From positions 1-5,447 of the forward strand of contig CAZNBB010000189.1 of NCBI GenBank assembly GCA_964571225.1: DNA of 5,447 bases, written 5' to 3'. A program made the translations under genes and the position numbers. Of this stretch, positions 1 through 4,076 are shown one piece after another; positions within the stretch are counted from its first letter, which is position 1; every line of letters starts with the position of its first letter. The notes beneath the pieces are model-generated. The model searched no databases. It was not told the DNA's origin and saw only the letters and a program-made list of their open reading frames with translations. This DNA comes from DATFML01 sp964571225. Lineage in GTDB: Bacteria > Pseudomonadota > Gammaproteobacteria > DATFLG01.

Positions 1-1
1 A

Positions 2-202
2 ATTAGAGATAGGATGAAGCTGCCTATACCTGATAAGGGTAAGTTGAAACAACCACATGAAAGACGTAGGCATACACGATTTTTAACTAGTCCTAGATTT
101 ACTCATAAAAGATGGACAACAATTGTGATACCGGCTACTTGGATAGGTCCATCGGAAAATGTAGTGAATAAGAAAAGATATAAGGTTTGTTTAAATATTT
201 AG
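2..202 (+). CDS. C-terminal end of a basic phage/mobile-element protein (5' partial)
   Basis: The reading frame is open to the left edge and ends at TAG 200-202, giving 67 visible residues. An ATG at 14 could start a 62-residue protein, but no proper SD precedes it (AGG touches the ATG), so this is more likely the tail of a longer gene. The visible part is very basic: a PHERRRHTRF segment, a KRWTTIVIPATWIGP segment and a final RYKV. A His/Arg-rich patch, then a beta strand with aromatic residues and a Trp-x-Gly-Pro turn, then a terminal YKV strand resembles the C-termini of uncharacterised phage and plasmid proteins. That resemblance is from memory, not from a search. The function is unknown; the basic charge would suit contact with nucleic acid. 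It precedes the membrane-protein gene at 248 by 45 bases. Confidence 0.6.
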   Translation: MRDRMKLPIPDKGKLKQPHERRRHTRFLTSPRFTHKRWTTIVIPATWIGPSENVVNKKRYKVCLNI

Positions 203-247
203 TTATAATTTGTGGTGATTGTGCTATTATATTGTGAGGGATTTAAA

Positions 248-475
248 ATGAGAGATTTCAAGGTAGTGTTTGAAAATTTGTTAAAGGTTGTTTTGTTAGT
301 ATTGCTTTCCCCATTTATTGCAGTTATGATGGTGGTTGGGGCAATAGGGTATTTCATAAGATATCTTAGAAAACCATCAGAAATACCTTTAAATAATAAG
401 AGTAGAAAATACGTAAAGGACGGGAATACCCATTACATGGTAAAGGAATATGGACGCTATGGAAAAACAGTATAG
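248..475 (+). CDS. Small single-pass membrane protein, 75 aa
   Basis: The ATG at 248 has GAGGG at 236-240 seven bases upstream. A GTG at 212 in the same frame lacks a good SD and was not chosen. Residues about 11-37 form one long hydrophobic segment (LLKVVLLVLLSPFIAVMMVV and onward), followed by a basic stretch (RYLRK). By the positive-inside rule this places the C-terminal half in the cytoplasm, with the N-terminus outside or in the periplasm. The remaining roughly 35 residues are polar, with several Lys and Tyr, and no known domain was recognised. The 3' end overlaps the next gene by 17 bases, suggesting translational coupling and perhaps a joint role. Phage-type membrane peptides of this size include holin-like and inhibitor proteins, but nothing in the sequence distinguishes these. 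Confidence 0.75.
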   Translation: MRDFKVVFENLLKVVLLVLLSPFIAVMMVVGAIGYFIRYLRKPSEIPLNNKSRKYVKDGNTHYMVKEYGRYGKTV

Positions 476-1076
476 TTTTGGTATATCTTTTTTAGAATCT
501 GGTGTAATGAAGTACAATGCGAAGGAAATGGAAAGAATTGCTGCTCGAACATTTTTGAAACCGGGGGGGCAAATTGTTCTATCGCCAGATGTGACTAGGA
601 AAATTAGTGAAAATAAATTATTGAATTGGCTTGGGAATCTTCCGAGAACGTTGTGGCAAAAATATTGGCAAAGAGTAGATAAACCAAGTGATATTATTGA
701 AGAGCAAGCTACTAAAGAAGGTATTGATACAGGTTGGACAATTGGTAAGCTGGGGCATGGTCGTTATGTTGACAAAAAGAATGATGTTAAGTTTGATGAA
801 AGATCTTATACAATTGATATAAGTGGTGTGGATATTCCATTTATAGAAAAAGTAGCGTTGGAAATAATGAAAGCGTTTAAGCAAGATAGTGTATTGATTA
901 AAGACAATTCAAGTGGTTCTGTTTATCTGTTTGATGCGTCAGAAGGTGAAGATGATTATAGTGGAATTGAAGATGTAGAAGTACCTACTTTTGATACAAC
1001 AAAACCGGCTGAAGAAGTTGCTCCGGATGTGAATGTAACAGAAGAACAGTTAGCAGAAGGTCTTAAATTGACATAA
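459..1076 (+). CDS. Uncharacterised phage-like protein with acidic C-terminal tail, 205 aa
   Basis: The start is placed at ATG 459 because AAGGA at 443-447 lies 11 bases upstream. The alternative ATG at 450 (three codons longer) is only two bases from that SD. The product appears soluble, with no signal peptide or membrane segment. Residues 54-70 are Trp/Leu rich (NWLGN, LWQKYW) and probably helical. Residues 115-160 alternate strands and a helix (SYTIDISGV, EIMKAFKQDSVLIKD, SVYLF), a pattern seen in small phage proteins that pair a beta strand with a 'F-x-Q-x-S/A-V-L-V-x-D' strand. Residues from about 162 to the end are rich in Asp, Glu and Pro and probably disordered. No enzymatic motif is visible and the function is unknown. 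The gene is last before the terminator at 1105-1138. A run of seven G occurs at 563-569. Confidence 0.85.
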   Translation: MEKQYSFGISFLESGVMKYNAKEMERIAARTFLKPGGQIVLSPDVTRKISENKLLNWLGNLPRTLWQKYWQRVDKPSDIIEEQATKEGIDTGWTIGKLGHGRYVDKKNDVKFDERSYTIDISGVDIPFIEKVALEIMKAFKQDSVLIKDNSSGSVYLFDASEGEDDYSGIEDVEVPTFDTTKPAEEVAPDVNVTEEQLAEGLKLT

Positions 1077-1104
1077 AACATATCTCTATTTTTCTTTCTT
1101 TGCG

Positions 1105-1138
1105 ATAACCCCTTGATAGTTAAGGGGTTATTTTTTTT
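1105..1138 (+). terminator. Rho-independent terminator
   Basis: A perfect 10-bp stem, ATAACCCCTT (1105-1114) with AAGGGGTTAT (1122-1131), encloses a 7-base loop and runs straight into eight T (1131-1138). It lies 29 bases after the stop of the 205-residue protein gene, so it should end that transcript. A second run of eight T follows after a single G (1140-1147). Confidence 0.92.
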
Positions 1139-1147
1139 GTTTTTTTT

Positions 1148-1186
1148 CAATAAAAAACAATAATTTTTATTGACTTTTAATAAAAA
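1148..1186. promoter_or_regulatory. Candidate operator: three alternating AT half-sites, 15-bp period
   Basis: AATAAAAA occurs at 1149-1156, its exact reverse complement TTTTTATT at 1164-1171, and AATAAAAA again at 1179-1186. The centres are 15 bp apart in both intervals. The first pair extends to a 9-bp inverted repeat (CAATAAAAA 1148-1156 with TTTTTATTG 1164-1172). The array covers the -35 hexamer and the spacer of the promoter at 1170-1197, where bound protein would block RNA polymerase. No regulator gene is visible in the window. Low-complexity AT sequence could produce this by chance. Confidence 0.4.
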
Positions 1187-1197
1187 TATGCTATACT
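1170..1197 (+). promoter_or_regulatory. Sigma-70-type promoter with extended -10
   Basis: The -35 TTGACT (1170-1175, five of six consensus bases) and the -10 TATACT (1192-1197, five of six) are separated by 16 bp. TG at 1189-1190 gives an extended -10 (TGCTATACT). The predicted start of transcription is near 1204, giving a leader of about 35 bases before the ATG at 1239. It lies just after the terminator, so it defines a new transcript for the right-hand block. Confidence 0.8.
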
Positions 1198-1238
1198 GTG
1201 TGTAAGGGTTAGGAAAAACACTTTGGAAGGAGAGAAAA

Positions 1239-2063
1239 ATGGTTATCGATCCTGCTGATTATCAATATGTTACGCCAATTTATGTCGGCAAGAATGAAAA
1301 AGCTTGGGATTCGATTTATGAGGATTGCTACATTGATGACTACCATGTAGCGTCAGATGTTTTGAAAGAACGTGGATGGGATGACGGCAATGGTGGGGTT
1401 TGTGACCATTGCGGTACATGGTTTAAATGGGGAGTTATTTACAAAAATATCAAAACTGATAAATATATTGTTGTTGGGCATATTTGCTCTAAAAAGACAT
1501 TTGATTTTGATTCGAAGAGGGATCGGGAAGTTTATCAGCTTAAGTTAAGGGTGGAGAGAGCTAAGGAAGCTCACAGGATGCGTCAGATCGCCTGTGAGTT
1601 CATTGAAGCCAATGACCTGAGTGAAGACATAGCTGTGGATCATTACATCGTTAAAGACATACGTAGCCGCTTAGAGAGATGGGGGAAGATCTCTGAAAAA
1701 CAGATTGCTCTGGTTAGAAAGTTGGCGGCAGAATCACGCAAACCGAAAGAACCGGAACCGGAATACAAGCCTTGTGAGGAAGGTCGGATTCAAATCTCTG
1801 GCAAAATTCTCTGTACTAAGTGTCAAGAAAACACTTATTCACCTTATGGTGGTACTGTATTAAAGATGTTAGTCCTTGATAATAGGATGTTTAAGGTGTG
1901 GGGAACTGTTCCGGAGTCGATTTGCTGGGATGCTGAAGGCAATTGTTTGACCGGCAAACTGATTGGAAAAGATGTTTGTTTCATTGGAACGGTAACAAAA
2001 AGTAAAGATGATGAGTGTTTTGGGTTTTTTAAACGTCCGTCTAAGGCTAAATTGATTGGGTGA
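1239..2063 (+). CDS. Zinc-site protein with OB-fold-like C-terminus, phage-type, 274 aa
   Basis: The ATG at 1239 has AAGGAG at 1227-1232, six bases upstream. Residues 55-83 hold a likely zinc site: C55-D-H-C58 (CDHCG) followed by G-H81-I-C83, with the strand KWGVIYKN between them. Residues 93-165 are charged and helical, ending in ISEKQIALVRKL. After a Pro/Glu-rich linker (169-178), residues 182-268 look like an OB-type barrel: GRIQISGKIL, VLKMLVLDNRMFKVWGTVP, VCFIGTV and a terminal GFFKRPSKA. Proteins with this arrangement (CDHCG, GHIC, SEKQ, VWGTVP, FFKRP) are familiar as uncharacterised actinophage and plasmid proteins, an identification made by recall. Single-stranded nucleic-acid binding is a reasonable inference from the fold, not shown. 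It is the first gene of the right-hand transcript and probably its most regulated one. C192 and C195 form a second CxxC that may be specific to this homologue. Confidence 0.9.
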   Translation: MVIDPADYQYVTPIYVGKNEKAWDSIYEDCYIDDYHVASDVLKERGWDDGNGGVCDHCGTWFKWGVIYKNIKTDKYIVVGHICSKKTFDFDSKRDREVYQLKLRVERAKEAHRMRQIACEFIEANDLSEDIAVDHYIVKDIRSRLERWGKISEKQIALVRKLAAESRKPKEPEPEYKPCEEGRIQISGKILCTKCQENTYSPYGGTVLKMLVLDNRMFKVWGTVPESICWDAEGNCLTGKLIGKDVCFIGTVTKSKDDECFGFFKRPSKAKLIG

Positions 2064-2072
2064 AAGGATATG
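2052..2072. repeat. Direct repeat at gene junction, copy 1
   Basis: TTGATTGGGTGAAAGGA at 2052-2068 recurs exactly at 2570-2586. Including the following ATG the match is 20 of 21 bases. The copy encodes the last three residues (Leu-Ile-Gly) and stop of the zinc-site protein, plus the SD (AAAGGA) of the next gene. Confidence 0.8.
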
Positions 2073-2074
2073 TC

Positions 2075-2581
2075 ATGGATTTAATAGCGGATTGTCGAGA
2101 ATCATTAAGTAAGTATATTTGTGAGTATCCTAAAAATTATTTGGGGGATTTTCCTGAAGGTGATTATTGCATATATTGTCGAAGTAGGGATAGTGAGTGT
2201 TTGGAACAGTCAAATTATGAGTGTATTCTGGAAGTGTTGAAAGAAGTTGATGATGAAGTGTATGGTTTTCGTGTAAATCATTTTTTGGTTGGCTGGATAG
2301 AGTATGTTATTGTTCCGTTTGATTCAAAAGAAGAAACACTTGTAAAGGCTGTTGAAATTTTGAATGCTCTTGATCAATATTGTGTGTACAATGAAGAGCA
2401 TTATGCAAAATTGGAGCAGGAAAAAGCTCAGGAGATTTGGGAAAATTGTTATGACGTAAAGGAACGAATTGCTTATATTCGAGAAAATGAATGTCAATTT
2501 GATTTTACTAGTTTTAAAGAACTTATGGAAAATGTGAGAGGAAAATGTTTTTCTGCATATGCGAATGAGTTGATTGGGTGA
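2075..2581 (+). CDS. Uncharacterised cysteine-rich phage-like protein, 168 aa
   Basis: The start is ATG 2075, with AAAGGA at 2063-2068 six bases upstream; the SD overlaps the previous stop codon. A GTG at 2060 in the same frame would lie before that SD and was not chosen. The protein has nine or so cysteines, including C32-I-Y-C35, C42 and C50, so a metal site is possible but not in a recognised pattern. Residues 65-80 (RVNHFLVGWIEYVIVP) form a strand pair around a Gly-Trp. Residues 84-100 are a helix, and residues 104-130 contain YNEEHYAKLEQE and ENCYDVKERI. This layout, 'GW.EY.lv', then 'Y.v.nEe.Y..lE.e.a.e.W', then 'v.eRI', matches a common family of uncharacterised phage proteins from memory. 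No enzymatic residues are evident. It is cotranscribed with the zinc-site protein and shares its Leu-Ile-Gly C-terminus. Confidence 0.88.
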   Translation: MDLIADCRESLSKYICEYPKNYLGDFPEGDYCIYCRSRDSECLEQSNYECILEVLKEVDDEVYGFRVNHFLVGWIEYVIVPFDSKEETLVKAVEILNALDQYCVYNEEHYAKLEQEKAQEIWENCYDVKERIAYIRENECQFDFTSFKELMENVRGKCFSAYANELIG

Positions 2582-2590
2582 AAGGAGATG
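2570..2590. repeat. Direct repeat at gene junction, copy 2
   Basis: This is the second copy of the 2052-2072 repeat, 518 bp downstream. It encodes the terminal Leu-Ile-Gly and stop of the 168-residue protein and an AAAGGAG sequence. Position 18 (T in copy 1, G here) is the only mismatch in 21 bases. The two copies bracket almost exactly one gene. Confidence 0.8.
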
Positions 2591-2647
2591 GAGCATAACG
2601 AAAAAAATGTTTTGATGAGTTTGGAAAATAAAAATAATATTAATTAG
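2588..2647 (+). CDS. Doubtful 19-codon ORF, possible leader or gene remnant
   Basis: ATG 2588 reads 19 codons (MEHNEKNVLMSLENKNNIN) to TAG 2645-2647. The AAAGGAG at 2581-2587 touches the ATG, too close for normal initiation. In its favour, it fills the only gap between the 168-residue gene and the next one, and its stop overlaps the next SD, as happens again at 2818-2820. The composition is mostly Asn, Lys and Glu with no structure to recognise. It may be a remnant of a gene, a coupling leader, or plain non-coding sequence. Confidence 0.2.
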   Translation: MEHNEKNVLMSLENKNNIN

Positions 2648-2658
2648 GAGGATGTAAT

Positions 2659-2820
2659 ATGTTTATATTTATAGCTATTATTGTTGCGTTTTTTTTGGCT
2701 ACTATTAATTTTATTGTAGTACGTAATATGAAAATGGGTGAATATATTGTTATTTTTTATTTGTTTTCAATATCACTAATATTGGTTAAAATTTGTTCTC
2801 ACTATAACATTTTGCTTTAG
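2659..2820 (+). CDS. Small two-helix membrane protein, 53 aa
   Basis: ATG 2659 follows a perfect AGGAGG (2646-2651) by seven bases, and the frame runs 53 codons to TAG 2818-2820. Residues 2-21 (FIFIAIIVAFFLATINFIVV) and about 29-44 (YIVIFYLFSISLILVK) are hydrophobic and separated by a short basic loop (RNMKMGE). This predicts a hairpin with the loop in the cytoplasm and both ends outside. Its stop codon overlaps the AGGAGG of the prepilin-like gene, so the two are probably translationally coupled. No family was recognised. Candidate roles are an inner-membrane partner of the prepilin-like protein or an unrelated phage membrane peptide; only gene order supports the first. Confidence 0.75.
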   Translation: MFIFIAIIVAFFLATINFIVVRNMKMGEYIVIFYLFSISLILVKICSHYNILL

Positions 2821-2828
2821 GAGGTAAT

Positions 2829-3884
2829 ATGAAAAATCTTATTTTGAAAAGGTTTACTTTAATGGAAATGATGGTTGTAGTTGCAATTATTGTACTTGTT
2901 CTTGGTATGATTCTTCCAGCATTTACTCCAATGTTTGTAAGCTCTGCTTTAAAAGGTAAAACGGCAGAAATAAAAATATTATTGATGGAAGCAAGGAGTC
3001 TTGCAGCGACTCATCAAGAGTCAAGAATTATTACATTTAATTTTGATTCAATTGGTGATATGAATGGAGATGGTTTTGCTGGTGTCAAAGATGAAGATGA
3101 TGATGAAGATGGAATTATAGATGAAGACATTCAATTGTGTACTATTGATATGATTAAAGCTATTGAAAGTTCTACATTGTCATATAATATTACTCCAAAA
3201 TATATCGAATGGGAACCTGATGTTAGCTTTAAAGATGAAAAATATATAAGGGGAATAGTACCTACAATTAATTCTAATGAAACAAAGGATGGTGCTGATA
3301 ACAATGCGAATGGTTATATCGATGAAAACGCATATATTTCAGAATATTCAGGTAATGATGACGAAGATGATATGACAGATGAAGGAGATTCTGTCTTTAT
3401 TGAAAGGTTAGGCGATGCGGATTTAGATAATAAATTATATCCAGTTGACACTAATGCAAACATAAGCAATGAATCTGATTATTCTAGGGCACTTGAGACT
3501 GAAGCGAAACAATTAAAACAAAGCGAAGAAATCTTTACAGGAAACTCGGTTATTATTTCAAGAATATGGTCGGGCGATAATTTGGTTTTGATTAGAGAAG
3601 CACTTGTGGGGAAGGGACAAGAAGCAGATAAATTAATCTGTCATTATAATGTAGTAATGGATAAATTAGATATGAAAACATGGTCAGGTCATCGATTAGG
3701 AAAGGGTGATAGTGACTATTGTTTTTCGGCTTTCTATTTCCTTAGTGATGGATGGCTGTATTATGATGATGATGGAAACCAAAAAAATGATCGTGATTTG
3801 ACTATTGAATTAAGAAACCGAGCAAGCACAGATCGACGATTAATAGTTGTAAAATCAAATGGATTGATTCAAATTGATAAATAA
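2829..3884 (+). CDS. Prepilin-like (GspH/FimT-type) protein with acidic calcium-loop motifs, 351 aa
   Basis: ATG 2829 has AGGAGG (2819-2824) four bases upstream. Residues 1-8 (MKNLILKR) are a short basic leader, followed by F9-T-L-M-E13-M-M and a hydrophobic helix to about residue 32. This is a class III (type IV prepilin/type II secretion pseudopilin) signal with the conserved Glu at +5, which is normally cut and N-methylated by a PilD-type peptidase. The residue before the cut is Arg8, not the usual Gly. Residues 45-70 (AEIKILLMEARSLAATHQES and onward) resemble the helix after the signal in GspH/FimT proteins. The C-terminal RRLIVVKSNGLIQI (336-349) resembles their last strands. Between them are acidic loops: D77-x-N-x-D-G with D88 at position 12, D90-x-D-x-D-G-I-I-D, D157-x-N-x-N-G-Y-I-D-E, and D196-x-D-x-D-N. 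These look like calcium-binding (dockerin or TSP3-like) loops. At 351 residues it is about twice the usual GspH length. It would be anchored in the inner membrane, facing the periplasm. No secretion ATPase, peptidase or secretin gene is present here. Confidence 0.88.
   Translation: MKNLILKRFTLMEMMVVVAIIVLVLGMILPAFTPMFVSSALKGKTAEIKILLMEARSLAATHQESRIITFNFDSIGDMNGDGFAGVKDEDDDEDGIIDEDIQLCTIDMIKAIESSTLSYNITPKYIEWEPDVSFKDEKYIRGIVPTINSNETKDGADNNANGYIDENAYISEYSGNDDEDDMTDEGDSVFIERLGDADLDNKLYPVDTNANISNESDYSRALETEAKQLKQSEEIFTGNSVIISRIWSGDNLVLIREALVGKGQEADKLICHYNVVMDKLDMKTWSGHRLGKGDSDYCFSAFYFLSDGWLYYDDDGNQKNDRDLTIELRNRASTDRRLIVVKSNGLIQIDK
3057..3431 (+). repeat. Acidic calcium-loop-like repeats within the prepilin-like gene
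   Basis: Degenerate DxNxDG/DxDxDG units are encoded at about 3057-3092, 3096-3128, 3297-3329 and 3414-3431. The densest part (3090-3113) is nearly pure GAT/GAA codons, a low-complexity trinucleotide tract. The sequence shows four units in 125 residues; calcium binding is inferred from resemblance to EF-hand-type loops. Confidence 0.6.
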
Positions 3885-3900
3885 AAATAGGAGGTATTGA

Positions 3901-4053
3901 ATGTCTATAGTTGAAGTCACGAGTTTCTTCGTCAAATTTGTTATTAAATCAAGAGAAATTACAAAAGAAGAATGGATTGAGAAAGGTGGTTGTAGTAATC
4001 CGAATTTGTTTAGAAAAATGTTGTCCGGAAAATGGAAGTATTATACCAAATAA
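3901..4053 (+). CDS. Basic microprotein with NPxLFRK motif, 50 aa
   Basis: ATG 3901 lies six bases after AGGAGG (3889-3894), and 50 codons end at TAA 4051-4053. The product has a net positive charge, a hydrophobic N-terminal stretch (residues 3-15, IVEVTSFFVKFVI, too short and mixed for a sure membrane helix), then REITKEEWIEKGG and GCSNPNLFRKM and a final GKWKYYTK. The pattern 'GG.sNP.LfRkm..gkW.Yy' looks like a short helix-turn element with aromatic residues at the C-terminus, a form found among small phage proteins, possibly nucleic-acid binding. The function is unknown. It sits between the prepilin-like gene (16 bases upstream) and the methyltransferase (23 bases downstream). The strong SD is the best evidence that it is real. 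Confidence 0.7.
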   Translation: MSIVEVTSFFVKFVIKSREITKEEWIEKGGCSNPNLFRKMLSGKWKYYTK

Positions 4054-4076
4054 TATATATTTTTTTGAGGGAAGCC

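Noticed and set aside
181..230. Possible promoter before the 75-residue membrane protein gene (TATAAT at 204-209; TGCTATTAT at 222-230)
   Set aside because: TATAAT lacks a -35 at proper spacing. The extended -10 would start transcription at about 237, inside the SD. Read-through from upstream is as likely.
618..884. 88-codon reverse-strand ORF
   Set aside because: It is antisense to the well-supported 205-residue gene, has no SD, and its composition is the mirror of the + strand codons.
956..1150. 64-codon reverse-strand ORF
   Set aside because: It is antisense to the end of the 205-residue gene and runs through the terminator, which explains its Lys/Asn-rich start.
2324..2596. 90-codon reverse-strand ORF
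   Set aside because: It is antisense to the 168-residue gene, Phe/Ile/Ser rich from AT content, with no independent support.
2612..2640. Possible promoter TTGATG-17 bp-TAATAT before the two-helix membrane gene
   Set aside because: Only four of six bases match in each hexamer, and transcription would start inside the AGGAGG of the gene it should serve.
4051..4066. T run after the 50-residue gene as a terminator
   Set aside because: No GC-rich stem precedes it; it is simply AT-rich sequence before the methyltransferase SD.
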